Origin: Mucilaginibacter gossypii
GTDB lineage: Bacteria > Bacteroidota > Bacteroidia > Sphingobacteriales > Sphingobacteriaceae
DNA: 64,000 nucleotides
Direction: 5' to 3'
Assembly (NCBI RefSeq): GCF_900100945.1
Contig: NZ_FNCG01000005.1
Location: 62,001 to 126,000 of the forward strand
The translations under genes and the position numbers were made by a program. The notes beneath the pieces were generated by a model. It was not told the DNA's origin and ran no database searches. It saw only the letters and a list, made by a program, of their open reading frames with translations. The first letter of the stretch is position 1, and every line of letters begins with the position of its first letter. Positions 42,261 through 52,349 of the stretch are shown here, piece after piece.

Positions 42261-44438
42261 TTATTCCCCCTTGTTCATCCAGCCAATTACAGCTTTGATT
42301 TCACCGTAGCTGTAATCATCGCCTAAAACTTCTTTTAAGGGCGATAGTCTTTCAGTTCCATAACTTTCAACGGCGTCGGCAATAACAGCGATCTTTTTCT
42401 GCGGAACTATTTCGGTGATATCCAGATCGCCGTTTTGTACATAATAACTCAGGTGTGTTTCTATGGTAGCTGTAGTGAACCCACGCTCAGCAGCTATTTC
42501 GACAACGGTTTTTCCGGAGCGATATAGGTTAAACGTTTCGGCTTTAGTATCATTGCTTCGCGAAGAAGATTTGGTTTGCCCCGGTGATTTCGCCTTCCGC
42601 TCCCGTTTAGGCGATTTCTGTTTTATTTTTGAACCGAGGCCTTTTTCAGCACAATAAATCTTAACCGGTTCAAGCAGTTCGCGACCATAACGGGCCAGTT
42701 TAATATCGCCAAAACCAGAAATCATTCGCAATTCATCCAAACTTTGTGGCAGGTAGGTAGCCATTTCCTGCAGTGTAGCATCGGATATAATAACATAAGC
42801 CGGTACATTTTCACCCTCGGCAATGCCCCGCCTAACTTCCCTTAACCGGTTGAATAACGGAATCTCATAAGGAAGGCTTTCTTCATGATGAACTTCTTCA
42901 ACTTTTTCTATTTCAATAAACTCAACTTTTTGGCCGCCTTTTAAAACAGCTGCACTTTGCGCGGTAAGCTTTAAAACCGGATATTCGTCGCCGGCGGTTT
43001 GCAGATAGCCCATGGTAACCAGCTCGCGGATGTGGTGCTGCCAGTCGGCCTTGCTGATATCTGCACCGATACCGTAGGTTTTTAACTGCTTATGTTCTTC
43101 ACGGATCTTATCGCTTTTCGATCCCCGCAAAAAATCTATTACATAGTTAGCCCCGAAACGTTCATTTAACCGGGCTACCGCCGAGAGCGCTTTTTGAGCG
43201 ATCAGCGTGCCATCAAAACGTTTATATTCAGTTAAGCAAACATCGCATGAGCCGCATTTGGCCGGAAATTCTTCGTCGAAGTATTTCATCAGGTATTGCC
43301 TGCGGCACGATAGCAGCTGACAATATTTAACCATATCATTAAGCTTATTAAGCATGATGCGGCTTTGCTGCTCGTTGCCTTCAACTTTGGCAAAAGCCTG
43401 CAATTTCATTGCATCGCCGGGCGAGTAAAGCAACAATGCTTCCGATGGAAGCCCATCGCGCCCAGCCCTGCCGGTTTCCTGGTAATATCCTTCAATGTTT
43501 TTTGGCAGATCAACATGTACTACATAGCGCACGTTTGATTTATTGATACCCATACCAAAGGCGATGGTTGCCACGATGATTTTGAGGTCGTCACGTAAAA
43601 AAGCTTCCTGGTTACGGGCTTTAACTTCATTACTAAGACCGGCGTGATAGGCCTCGGCAGCAAAGCCTTCATCTTTTAAATCCTCGGCCAAAGCCTCGGT
43701 AGATTTACGGGATAGGCAATAAATAATCCCCGACTCATCCTTATGTTCATTTAAAAAGGCGATGAGCTGTTTAAAGCTGTTCTTTTTAGGCGCTACGCGG
43801 TAAGTAATATTTGCCCTGTTAAATGAGGATACAAATATTGCCGGCTTATGAAGGTTGAGCTTTTCAAGAATATCTTTTTGTGTAAGCTTATCCGCAGTAG
43901 CCGTAAGTGCTATAACCGGCACCGACGGAAACTCTTCCTTAAGCCCGGCAAGCATTAAATACTCAGGCCTGAAATCATGTCCCCATGATGAGATACAATG
44001 CGCCTCGTCAATTGCTATCTGGGAAACTTTCAGCGTTTTTAAAAAAGGAATAAGCTTACTTTCTTTATTCTCTTTGCTTTCGGCACTGAACAAACGTTCG
44101 GGGGCAAGGTAAAGTAGTTTGATCTCATTGTTTCGGAGCCGGTTTACCAGCACCCTCGTTTCCTCGGGATTTAACGACGAATTGAGGAAAGCCGCAGGGA
44201 TGCCGTTAACGTTCAGGCTATCTACCTGGTCTTTCATCAGCGCAATAAGCGGTGATATTACAATGGTCAAGCCATCAAGCAAAACAGCGGGCAGTTGGTA
44301 GCACAATGATTTGCCGCCACCGGTAGGCATCAGCGCCATTACATCCTGCCCCTTAAGTATATTTTGAATGATAGCCTCCTGCTCATGCCTGAAGGTACTA
44401 TAACCAAAGTATTTTTGCAGGGCCTGAATAGGTGTCAT
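42261..44438 (-). CDS. recQ: ATP-dependent DNA helicase RecQ
   Basis: 725 residues. Walker A T-G-G-G-K-S near 39-44, D144-E-A-H147 box with the RecQ aromatic-rich loop ISSWGHDFRPEY, helicase motif VI GRAGRDGLPSEA, zinc site CRRQYLMKYF ... CGSCDVC, winged-helix RQC region, HRDC domain (LREVRRGIAEG ... RMISGFGDIKLARYG) and a C-terminal helix-turn-helix region after a Lys/Ser-rich linker. It unwinds DNA in repair and recombination. Transcribed toward murF. Confidence 0.96.
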   Translation of the reverse strand: MTPIQALQKYFGYSTFRHEQEAIIQNILKGQDVMALMPTGGGKSLCYQLPAVLLDGLTIVISPLIALMKDQVDSLNVNGIPAAFLNSSLNPEETRVLVNRLRNNEIKLLYLAPERLFSAESKENKESKLIPFLKTLKVSQIAIDEAHCISSWGHDFRPEYLMLAGLKEEFPSVPVIALTATADKLTQKDILEKLNLHKPAIFVSSFNRANITYRVAPKKNSFKQLIAFLNEHKDESGIIYCLSRKSTEALAEDLKDEGFAAEAYHAGLSNEVKARNQEAFLRDDLKIIVATIAFGMGINKSNVRYVVHVDLPKNIEGYYQETGRAGRDGLPSEALLLYSPGDAMKLQAFAKVEGNEQQSRIMLNKLNDMVKYCQLLSCRRQYLMKYFDEEFPAKCGSCDVCLTEYKRFDGTLIAQKALSAVARLNERFGANYVIDFLRGSKSDKIREEHKQLKTYGIGADISKADWQHHIRELVTMGYLQTAGDEYPVLKLTAQSAAVLKGGQKVEFIEIEKVEEVHHEESLPYEIPLFNRLREVRRGIAEGENVPAYVIISDATLQEMATYLPQSLDELRMISGFGDIKLARYGRELLEPVKIYCAEKGLGSKIKQKSPKRERKAKSPGQTKSSSRSNDTKAETFNLYRSGKTVVEIAAERGFTTATIETHLSYYVQNGDLDITEIVPQKKIAVIADAVESYGTERLSPLKEVLGDDYSYGEIKAVIGWMNKGE

Positions 44439-44518
44439 GTTTGTTGATTGCAGATATGCAAATGTGCAGATTTCAGATTATAAATATGCGGATTTCAGAT
44501 GTGCAAATTTTAAATTAT

Positions 44519-44614
44519 AGATGTGCAAATTCCAGATGTGCGGTTCTCTTCTACCTTAACTAACTGTAATTACATTTTATCATTTACATATGCACATCTG
44601 AAATTTGCACATCT
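44519..44614. repeat. Inverted repeat and degenerate tandem words before the M14 gene
   Basis: 23 nt at 44519-44541 recur in reverse complement at 44592-44614 with one mismatch. The unit AGATGTGCAAATTTC and variants also occur several times in tandem from 44455 to 44543. The spacer 44439-44681 otherwise holds no gene. Confidence 0.75.
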
Positions 44615-44681
44615 AACAATTTGCCAATATTTTTCTGCATATTAGCTTATCTCTTTTCTCCTATATATCTATTATTTATTT

Positions 44682-47189
44682 ATGATAAAAAAACATTTAC
44701 TCCTTTTTGTATTTGTAAGTTTTTTTTGCCCGGCCTTTGCGCAAAAGATCCAATCGCCGCAGGAGTTCCTGGGTTATAAACTGGGTGAGCATTTTACTCC
44801 ACATTATCGTATCGCCGAATATTTTAGATACGTTGCGTCGGTTTCAAAAAATGTAAAACTACAGCAGTTTGGTACTACCAACGAGGGCCGGCCTTTACTG
44901 GCGATGTTCATCGCTTCTGATGAAAATATTGGCAGGCTGGAAGAGATCCGTCATAATAACCTTAAACTGGCCGGGATAGAAAGCGGCGGCGGCAGCACTG
45001 CCATGCCTGTTGTTACCTGGCTAAGCTATAATGTACACGGTAACGAGCCTGCATCAAGTGAAGCTTCGATGTGGACTTTGTTTGACATGGTTGATCCGGC
45101 AAATGCTGCTACTAAAGCCTGGCTTAAAAATATGGTTGTTGTTATCGATCCTTGTTTAAACCCCGATGGGCGCGACCGCTATGTTAATTTTTATAATTCG
45201 GTAGTTGGCGCTGCGCCAGATCCCAGCCCAACATCGCGCGAGCACGTTGAACCATGGCCGGGTGGCAGGGTAAACCATTTTTATTTTGACCTTAACCGCG
45301 ATTGGGCATGGCAACAGCAAAAAGAAACCCAGGCACGTGTAGGTTTGTATAATCAATGGTTGCCGCAGGTACATGTTGATTACCATGAGCAGGGTTATAA
45401 CGCACCATATTACTTTGCCCCTGCTGCCGAGCCTTACCATAAAGATATTACCCAATGGCAACGCCAGTTCCAGATCACCATTGGTAAAAACAATGCCAAG
45501 TACTTTGACCAGAACGGTTGGATGTATTTTACAAAATACGAGTTCGATCTGCTTTACCCGTCATATGGCGATACTTATCCTTTATACAATGGCTCTATCG
45601 GCATGACGTATGAGCAAGGTGGTATCAGTGCCGGTTTGGCTGTGGTTACCCGCAGCGGTGATACCCTTACCTTGGTGCAACGTGTAGCCCATCACCACTC
45701 AACAAGTTTAAGCACGCTTGAAATAGCCGCGTTAAATACTCAAAAGCTTTTGGATGAGTATAAAAAGTTTTTTGACAACAGTCGGGCCAATCCCCCGGGC
45801 GATTACAAAACCTATGTTATTAAAAACGATAACAATAATAAAATTAACGCGTTGGCAAAAATGCTGGGCCGCAACGGCATCCAGTATGGTTTTGGCTTAG
45901 CTAATAAAACCGTTACCGGCTTTAACTATGTTACCCAAAAAACGGAGCAATATAATGTTGGCGCAAACGACCTGGTAGTTAATGCCTATCAGCCTAAAGC
46001 AGTATTACTGCATGTGCTTTTGGAGCCCAAAACCTTTATCCCGGACTCGAATACATATGATATCACGGCATGGTCGCTTCCGTATGCTTATGGATTGAAA
46101 GCTTACGGATTGAAGGAATCATTTAAACCTGCCAGTACCGAATGGAGCGTGGCCGAGCCTAAGCCTCTGGTAAATACACATGCTTACGCATATGTATCGG
46201 CGTGGCAATCGGTTAATGATGTGAAGTTTTTGGCTGCTTTGCTAAAAAAGAAGATTAAAGTGCGTTATGCCGAGAAGCCTTTTGAAGCAGGGGGCAAGCA
46301 ATTTACAGCAGGTTCATTAATTGTTACCCGCGCGGGCAACGACCTGGCTGCTTTTGACCAGGTGGTTACACAAACAGCTGCAGCACTTAATCAGGAGATC
46401 ACTCCTATTTCAACAGGCTTTGTTGATAAAGGATCGGATATTGGTTCGGATGCGGTAAGGTTTATCCATCAACCTAAAATAGCATTGATTGCCGGCGACG
46501 GTGTTAATTCGGAAGCTATGGGCGAAGTTTGGCATTTGTTTGAGGCGCAGATTGGATACCCGGTTACTTTAATAAGGTATCAGGACTTAAGTCGCACAAA
46601 ACTGGGCGAATTTGATGTGGTGATTTGCCCCGATGGCCGTTATGAAGATTTCCCTTCGGAGAAATTACAAAACTGGATCCGTGATGGTGGTAAGCTGATA
46701 GCCGTGGATAATGCTGTATCGTTACTGGTTGATAAAAAAGGCTTCCTGATTAAGCATAGGGAAGAGAAAAAAGAAGATAAGGACAAAGAAAAGGACAAGG
46801 ATAAAACGGTTAAGTTATATGGAGATCGCGACCGGTTAGCGCTTAGCGAGTCTATTCCAGGCGCTATTTATAAACTGAACCTTGACAATACCCATCCGCT
46901 TGGTTTTGGCTTGCCGGATTACTACTATTCATTAAAGTTGAATGATGATATCTACGATCTTTTCTCTGGCGATGATGGCTGGAACGTAGGCACTATAAAA
47001 AAGGATAGTTACGTATCAGGCTTTGTAGGTGCCGAATCAAAAAAGAAGATCATAAACGGTTTGCTGCTTGGCGTACAGCCCATGGGCCGCGGTTCGGTAG
47101 TTTATATGGTTGATGACCCGTTGTTCCGCAGCTTCTGGGAAAACGGTAAGCTGTTGTTCAGTAATGCCGTATTTATGGTGGGGCAGTAA
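44682..47189 (+). CDS. Secreted M14 zinc carboxypeptidase-like protein
   Basis: 835 residues with a signal peptide ending about AFA-Q21. The M14 zinc site is H119-G-N-E122 in YNVHGNEPASSE, with the third ligand in VDYHEQGYN (about 233-241) and the catalytic glutamate candidate in GMTYEQGG. Residues after about 400 form further domains that end in a class-I glutamine-amidotransferase-like region (KIALIAGDGVNSEAMGEVWHLFE). A Lys/Asp/Glu-rich stretch near 690-710 is low complexity. It acts in the periplasm or outside the cell on peptides. Convergent with the TonB-type receptor gene. Confidence 0.9.
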   Translation: MIKKHLLLFVFVSFFCPAFAQKIQSPQEFLGYKLGEHFTPHYRIAEYFRYVASVSKNVKLQQFGTTNEGRPLLAMFIASDENIGRLEEIRHNNLKLAGIESGGGSTAMPVVTWLSYNVHGNEPASSEASMWTLFDMVDPANAATKAWLKNMVVVIDPCLNPDGRDRYVNFYNSVVGAAPDPSPTSREHVEPWPGGRVNHFYFDLNRDWAWQQQKETQARVGLYNQWLPQVHVDYHEQGYNAPYYFAPAAEPYHKDITQWQRQFQITIGKNNAKYFDQNGWMYFTKYEFDLLYPSYGDTYPLYNGSIGMTYEQGGISAGLAVVTRSGDTLTLVQRVAHHHSTSLSTLEIAALNTQKLLDEYKKFFDNSRANPPGDYKTYVIKNDNNNKINALAKMLGRNGIQYGFGLANKTVTGFNYVTQKTEQYNVGANDLVVNAYQPKAVLLHVLLEPKTFIPDSNTYDITAWSLPYAYGLKAYGLKESFKPASTEWSVAEPKPLVNTHAYAYVSAWQSVNDVKFLAALLKKKIKVRYAEKPFEAGGKQFTAGSLIVTRAGNDLAAFDQVVTQTAAALNQEITPISTGFVDKGSDIGSDAVRFIHQPKIALIAGDGVNSEAMGEVWHLFEAQIGYPVTLIRYQDLSRTKLGEFDVVICPDGRYEDFPSEKLQNWIRDGGKLIAVDNAVSLLVDKKGFLIKHREEKKEDKDKEKDKDKTVKLYGDRDRLALSESIPGAIYKLNLDNTHPLGFGLPDYYYSLKLNDDIYDLFSGDDGWNVGTIKKDSYVSGFVGAESKKKIINGLLLGVQPMGRGSVVYMVDDPLFRSFWENGKLLFSNAVFMVGQ

Positions 47190-47190
47190 G

Positions 47191-47325
47191 CCCCCCAGCC
47201 CCCTGAAGGGGGAGCAGCTACATCGCTTTAAAATTAAAGGGCTTGTTTCCATTTTGGAAACAAGCCCTTTAATTTTAACTTATAGCCATGCTAATCAAAG
47301 GCTCCCCCTTCAGGGGGCTGGGGGG
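47191..47325. repeat. Nested palindrome filling a convergent spacer
   Basis: Outer arms of 24 nt (47191-47214 and 47302-47325) are exact reverse complements and start CCCCCCAGCCCCCTGAAG. Inside is a perfect 21-bp hairpin (47230-47250 and 47256-47276). It occupies all but one base between the M14 stop and the receptor stop. Confidence 0.9.
47230..47276. terminator. Bidirectional terminator in the nested palindrome
   Basis: Perfect 21-bp stem, loop ATTTT, with AAAATT at one base and AATTTT at the other, so it works on both strands for the two convergent genes. Confidence 0.85.
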
Positions 47326-49773
47326 TTAATTATTCCCCTTTACCCTTCCTTTTTCATCATCGGCGCCGCTGCGGTGCTGACGCATTTTGATAGAACTGTT
47401 ACCAAAGTTATAAGTAAAAGTAAGGCGCATTACCCGGGTATCATTTTTTTGTTTGATAACAAAGTTATTGTTCACCACCTGGCTGCTCAAATCATTGCGG
47501 CGAATGTTGAAGATGTCATCGCATGAAGCTTTGATGTTGAATTTCTTTTCCATGAATGATTTACTGACACCCATATCTACCGAGTAGCGCGGCCTGATCT
47601 TGTAAATGCCGTAGGTTAATGATGATTGGTAATCGCCGGTTACTTCAAAGCGGTAGCCTGCAAACTTGAATGTTTGTGTTGTACGGCCTTGGAAAGCCCA
47701 TTGCCCATCATTGAACTTTTGACCGGCAAGGGTATCCGACTTAAAGCCCAGGTAAAACGCGGTTGCGTTAACATTGCCCTCCCACCATTTGGTAATGGTG
47801 AATGGTGTGTTGACGTTGACATTGTAACCGGTTTGGGTTTGCAGGTTTTGATGTGTTTCAAATGAACGCTTGCCTTCTGTTAAAATCAGCTCGGTAATAG
47901 CATCGGTAGTATGGCTGTAACCGAGGCTTACGTTGATGGTTTTATTATAAGTATAATTAAGCTCAAAGTTTTGAGTGTATTGCGGGTTCAGGAACGCGTT
48001 ACCTTGCGAATAAGTGTAAGGGTCAAGGTAATAAACAAAAGGGTTCAGGTCGTCATAGCCCGGACGGTCGATACGGCGGCTGTATGAAAAGCTTACTTCG
48101 TTTTTATCATTAATGGTTTGATTAATGAATACGCTTGGGAAAAGATTTAAATAGCTTCTCTTAACAGGTGTGCTACCAATAAGGTTACCTGTAGATCGGG
48201 TTTGTTCGGCACGTAAGCCTAATTGTACAGAGAATTTTTTGAATTGCTTATTCAGGTTCAAATACCCGGCATTAATTTTTTCGGTGTAAATAAACCGGTT
48301 GGTACGTGTAGTATCATTAATATAAGCACCGTTGCTGAAGATCTGCGCTTGCAGGTCATTATCGGTTTTAACACTGCTGAATTTTACCCCGGCTTCCAGT
48401 TTGATGGTTTTGGTAAGCGGTTTGGTGTAGTCAGCTTTACCGGTGTAGATGCTTATGGTTGAAGGTGTTTGGTTACGCAGCATTTGTGGTTCATGCTGTA
48501 TACTTCCATCAGGTAAAAAATAATCGGTATTGTACATGGCATTGGAGTTGTTTTTGAATTTAGAGTAATCCAAATCAATGCTCAGCTCCTGGCCGCTGGT
48601 ATCAAGCTTAAGCCTGTCGTTAAGGTTAAGGGCGAAGTTTTTATAGGTTTGCCTGATATCTGATGTAGTGTGCAACGAAGAATCGGGCACGCCAAATTGT
48701 TTGCCGATAATTGTGCGGTTATCATTCAAGTCTTTTTCGCTGTTTGAATAGCCGCTTACCACAAAACCTATGGTATGTTTCGGGGTTAGGTCATAGTCGG
48801 CACCTAAACGATAGTTGTTGTAATGGTTGATGCTTGGCAGGTTTGATTTCTGGTTGAAATAAGTTTTATTGCCAAGCGAATCAGTAATGATACGGTCAAT
48901 GCCAATATCGTGGCCGCGTTTGTTATCACCCCTGCTTAATGAGGTAAACACATTGAGATTGCCCTGTTTGTGATTAAGGTTTAGGCTGCTGTTATCGCGC
49001 CAGTATTTGCTTTTGGCACCGCCCACGGTAATACTGCCGTTTGTGCCCGATTGTGTATTCTTTTTCAATTTAATATTAATGATGCCCGAATTGCCGGCCG
49101 CATCATATTTTGCAGATGGGTTGGTAATGATCTCAATAGATTTAATGGTATTGCCATCAGTTGAACGTAATAAAGTAGCCAGCTGCGCTGCCGTAAGATA
49201 GGTTAGCTTGTCATTGATCATGACAGTTACGCCCTGTTTACCTTTCAGGCTGATGTTATCGTCCTTATCAACAGTAACGCCCGGTGCACGTTCTAAAATT
49301 TCCATGGCGGTATTGCCGGCTGCAAGTACGCTGTTTTCGACGTTCATTACGGTGCGGTCTATTTTACGCTCAATAAGGGGTTTTGTGGCGGTGATGGTAA
49401 CGGCCTTTAATTCGGTGCTGCCTGTGTGCAGGTTTAAAGCAGGAGCTGTAACATGCGGTGTATTTGCAGGCACGGTGAAGCTTTTGCTTACAGCTTTTTG
49501 ATAGCCAACAACAGTGGCTTTAATAATATAGTTGCCCGCTTTTATGTTGTCAAAAACATAAACACCGGCATCGTTACTTAATGCTCCTTTAACCACAGTT
49601 GAATCGGAGGCGCGTAAAAGGCTTACAGTCGCATAATCAAGTGGTTTGCCCTGCTCGTTAACTAAGGCCCCTGATACCTTGGCGGCAGGCGGAGCCTGCT
49701 GGGCAAACGATACACTACAGCTGATAGCAACAAGCAGCAGTGTATAAAATATGTTGTGTATGATAGCTTTCAT
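47326..49773 (-). CDS. TonB-dependent receptor-like outer membrane beta-barrel protein
   Basis: 815 residues, signal peptide ending about SFA-Q25. A carboxypeptidase-regulatory-like beta-sandwich (33-115; KVSGALVNEQGKPLDYATVSL) is followed by a plug-like domain (ITATKPLIERKIDRTVMNVENS ... IEIITNPSAKYDAAG) and an OMP_b-brl_3 barrel that contains repeated YxxxYxD-type strands and ends in an aromatic strand with ...LTFTYNFG then a short polar tail. Probably imports or exports a ligand, or acts with a proteolytic system; no SusD gene adjoins it. Confidence 0.9.
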   Translation of the reverse strand: MKAIIHNIFYTLLLVAISCSVSFAQQAPPAAKVSGALVNEQGKPLDYATVSLLRASDSTVVKGALSNDAGVYVFDNIKAGNYIIKATVVGYQKAVSKSFTVPANTPHVTAPALNLHTGSTELKAVTITATKPLIERKIDRTVMNVENSVLAAGNTAMEILERAPGVTVDKDDNISLKGKQGVTVMINDKLTYLTAAQLATLLRSTDGNTIKSIEIITNPSAKYDAAGNSGIINIKLKKNTQSGTNGSITVGGAKSKYWRDNSSLNLNHKQGNLNVFTSLSRGDNKRGHDIGIDRIITDSLGNKTYFNQKSNLPSINHYNNYRLGADYDLTPKHTIGFVVSGYSNSEKDLNDNRTIIGKQFGVPDSSLHTTSDIRQTYKNFALNLNDRLKLDTSGQELSIDLDYSKFKNNSNAMYNTDYFLPDGSIQHEPQMLRNQTPSTISIYTGKADYTKPLTKTIKLEAGVKFSSVKTDNDLQAQIFSNGAYINDTTRTNRFIYTEKINAGYLNLNKQFKKFSVQLGLRAEQTRSTGNLIGSTPVKRSYLNLFPSVFINQTINDKNEVSFSYSRRIDRPGYDDLNPFVYYLDPYTYSQGNAFLNPQYTQNFELNYTYNKTINVSLGYSHTTDAITELILTEGKRSFETHQNLQTQTGYNVNVNTPFTITKWWEGNVNATAFYLGFKSDTLAGQKFNDGQWAFQGRTTQTFKFAGYRFEVTGDYQSSLTYGIYKIRPRYSVDMGVSKSFMEKKFNIKASCDDIFNIRRNDLSSQVVNNNFVIKQKNDTRVMRLTFTYNFGNSSIKMRQHRSGADDEKGRVKGNN

Positions 49774-50310
49774 TTTTAGTTCGGTTTAAAAGTAAGGGCA
49801 ATACAATGCCGTTAAAGGATTGCTCCTTTTTAAAAATTTGTAAATAAGTGTTTTTAGTTTCCGGGGTGCTTTTTCCGGTTTTTTAGGGTTTAGTAATTAT
49901 GAGATATAGGCGATTGTTTTCATTGTGTTAATGCTTTTGATTTAAATTTTAGCAAAACAATCCCACCTGGCTTTTAGGCCATTTTTTAACGATTATTAAA
50001 TTTATGTTGCCGGATTACCCGGAAATGGTAATTGTGTTGCTTTTTATAGTAAGATGCAAAAACAGGGGTGTTGGTTACAGATTATTTTCACTTTTTAATG
50101 CAGGCATTAAATTTTTTGCCATATCCTTAATAATCCGGAAGGTAATTGGCATTTCATTTTGGCAGGGGATGGTTGCCTCCCGATTGCTTATCCTGTTGTT
50201 TAAAAGCGATTTGCCTCCTGTTTGCAACAGGAAATAAAAAGGAATAATAAGCCCGCTAAAAATTAGCAGGCTTATATATTTAAAAATACTTTTCATAGGG
50301 CAGGCGATTT
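49774..50310. other. Spacer between receptor and PspC genes
   Basis: 537 nt. The right part holds the PspC terminator (50247-50275). A 73-codon minus-strand frame (50075-50296) with a hydrophobic start overlaps that terminator and is left out of the gene list. The rest is A/T-rich and shows no gene or RNA I can recognise. Confidence 0.5.
50247..50275 (-). terminator. Terminator of the PadR-PspC unit
   Basis: TAAGCCCGCTAA (50248-50259) pairs with TTAGCAGGCTTA (50263-50274) with one G-T pair; on the minus strand a T-rich stretch follows. Confidence 0.6.
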
Positions 50311-51987
50311 TTAACGCCCAGGTGCGTTGGTAGTATCCGGAACACCTGCATCTTTTGATGCTTTTATCTTCTCCATAATTTTATCCGCTGTTGTATTGGT
50401 ATCTATTTTACATTCGAGGCCATTGGTGGTCATGATATAAGTGGCGGTTGTAATGCCGTTATTCTTGTCCTGGTCTTTGCACTCATATATATTAAAGTTG
50501 ATGTTGCGGTCGAGTTTTTCATCAATAACAACTTTAGCATTAAGAGGTACTTTAAGGGTGAGGTGTAATTCCTGCCCGCGCCATAAAAAGCCTTTAGGCA
50601 TTTCCAGGTGCCGATCGAAATTTAAAACAGAATCTTTTTGCTCAAAACGGTAAGCTGCACTGCGGGCGTTGATCAAGGCTTCTTCAAGATTGCTGCCGCG
50701 GGCGCTGAATGTTTCGATGAGCACAGGTTGAGGAACATCACTCTTTTCAATATCAATGGTAACGTTGCGATTTGGCATATCATCGCCATTAAAATCATCA
50801 TCTAAAATGATCATGCCTTTAAAGCGCTCGTTTATTTTGAGGCGTGTGCTGTCTTCATTACTTAAATACTTAGTGTCGTTCAGCTGCAGGTAATACGTGT
50901 TGTTTGTAGTTGGCTTAAGTTTAACTGTTTGCGTAAACTTACCGCCCTCGCGGAAGCCGGCCGCCGTTTTTACGCCATAATATGAAACCGCACCCAGGGA
51001 TGCTAACCAGATACATAACAAGGTAGTACCAATTGAACGGTTAAATGAAGCTTTTTTAAACAGGAAGCCTATCGTTGATAAAATAATGGCTAATAAAGGT
51101 ATAGTTAGTACTAAAAAGCCGCTCGCCATGAAAATACCATTGGCCTGGTGATTAGTTATGTTGAACGGAAACAGGTTGTAGATGCCCATATTACCAGCCG
51201 CAAATAAAGCGACAAGCGAAACGATTAGCGCTATGGTCATGCCAAGGCAGGCCAATAAAACAGCTGCAGCCAATAGTTTGCCAAGTAAACTGCCCGTACC
51301 CCTTAAAAAGGCGCCAAGATGTTCAAAGATATCGCTGATCAGATCGCGAACCTGGTAAATGAACGGTTTGGCTTCATGCTTAAAGTTTTGAAGGTTTTCA
51401 CGTACGGTACTCAACTCTTCTTCAAAGTTCTTTTTAAAACCCTTCAAGTCCTGCTTTTCGCCTTTCATAGCCATACGGTCGGCGCGGGTAATGGCTTTTG
51501 GGACAGCCATCCATAGTATAAAATATATAATAAGGCCCATGGCGGCAAAAGGTACCAGGATAGCGAAGGCCAGCCTTACCCAGGCCGGGTTAATGTCAAA
51601 ATAATTGGCAATACCAGCACATACACCACTGATGAGGTGATCATCCGGGTCGCGGAAAAGCCTGCGGCGTTCGGTATTGTACTCAAACGGATTGCCACCT
51701 GCAGCTTTGGCGTCGGTTTCGGCAGTTTCAAAATCCTGTACGCTGCCCATTTGCTCGGTAACTTCCTTAACGTCGGTCTCAACAATAACTTGTTTGGCGT
51801 CTCGTGCCAGGATCTCGTTAAACATTTCGGCAATGCGGTTTTCGATGTCGGTTGTGATCTCCAGGCTATCGGCCGAAGTAGAAAAATGACGCTTTACATC
51901 CGTCATATAATTCTTCAGCACTTCGTAGGCATCTTCTTCAATGTGAAAAACCATGCCGTTTATATTTATGATAATTGTTTTGTTCAT
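50311..51987 (-). CDS. PspC domain membrane protein
   Basis: 558 residues from Met at 51987 (MNKTIIININGMVFHIEEDA); a frame to 52047 would overlap the PadR gene. An N-terminal region with HIEEDAYEVLKNYM, a PspC domain at about 107-165 (RRLFRDPDDHLISGVCAGIANYFDINPAWVRLAFAI), four more membrane helices (about 240-355) and a C-terminal beta-rich domain resembling a cell-wall-sensing or adhesin-like fold. PspC proteins respond to envelope stress. PadR is directly upstream, 25 nt away. Confidence 0.88.
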   Translation of the reverse strand: MNKTIIININGMVFHIEEDAYEVLKNYMTDVKRHFSTSADSLEITTDIENRIAEMFNEILARDAKQVIVETDVKEVTEQMGSVQDFETAETDAKAAGGNPFEYNTERRRLFRDPDDHLISGVCAGIANYFDINPAWVRLAFAILVPFAAMGLIIYFILWMAVPKAITRADRMAMKGEKQDLKGFKKNFEEELSTVRENLQNFKHEAKPFIYQVRDLISDIFEHLGAFLRGTGSLLGKLLAAAVLLACLGMTIALIVSLVALFAAGNMGIYNLFPFNITNHQANGIFMASGFLVLTIPLLAIILSTIGFLFKKASFNRSIGTTLLCIWLASLGAVSYYGVKTAAGFREGGKFTQTVKLKPTTNNTYYLQLNDTKYLSNEDSTRLKINERFKGMIILDDDFNGDDMPNRNVTIDIEKSDVPQPVLIETFSARGSNLEEALINARSAAYRFEQKDSVLNFDRHLEMPKGFLWRGQELHLTLKVPLNAKVVIDEKLDRNINFNIYECKDQDKNNGITTATYIMTTNGLECKIDTNTTADKIMEKIKASKDAGVPDTTNAPGR

Positions 51988-52012
51988 GATTGTAGTGAGT
52001 TTGTAGGTTTTT

Positions 52013-52345
52013 CTATTTTCTATCGCCGATAGCTGTTTGAACAGCAAATACCAGCTCCTGCCAGGTTTTATCTAATTGTTCAAGTACCGCCCGGCCTTCG
52101 TCCGAGAGCACATAGTACTTTCGGGGCGGCCCGGAAATTGACTCTACCCAGTTATAGGTGAGCAGTCCGTTATTTTTTAAACGGGTTAAAAGAGGATACA
52201 GAGTACCCTCAACTACAAGCAGTTGGGCTTTCTTAAGTTCAGCAATTATGTCTGATGCATATGTTTCGCCCTTAGCTATGATGGAGAGGATGCAATACTC
52301 CAGTATGCCTTTCCTCATTTGGGTTTGGGTGTTTTCGACGATCAT
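52013..52345 (-). CDS. PadR family transcriptional regulator
   Basis: 110 residues: MIVENTQTQMRKGILEYCILSII is the usual beginning in Bacteroidota, followed by the winged helix with VVEGTLYPLLTRLKNNGLL and the wing SGPPRKYYVLS. It probably represses its own operon with the PspC protein. The start codon is almost at the predicted transcription start, so the message may be leaderless. Confidence 0.92.
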   Translation of the reverse strand: MIVENTQTQMRKGILEYCILSIIAKGETYASDIIAELKKAQLLVVEGTLYPLLTRLKNNGLLTYNWVESISGPPRKYYVLSDEGRAVLEQLDKTWQELVFAVQTAIGDRK

Positions 52346-52349
52346 AATA

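Noticed and set aside
44519..44614. CRISPR-like array from repeated AGATGTGCAAATT words
   Set aside because: Units are degenerate, spacing is irregular, there are no unique spacers, and no cas genes are present.
49774..50074. Possible small RNA in the spacer upstream of the TonB-type receptor
   Set aside because: No promoter-terminator pair or stable structure could be recognised by eye.
50075..50296. 73-codon minus-strand frame with a hydrophobic start, after the PspC gene
   Set aside because: It overlaps the probable PspC terminator hairpin, lacks a ribosome binding site and resembles no family.
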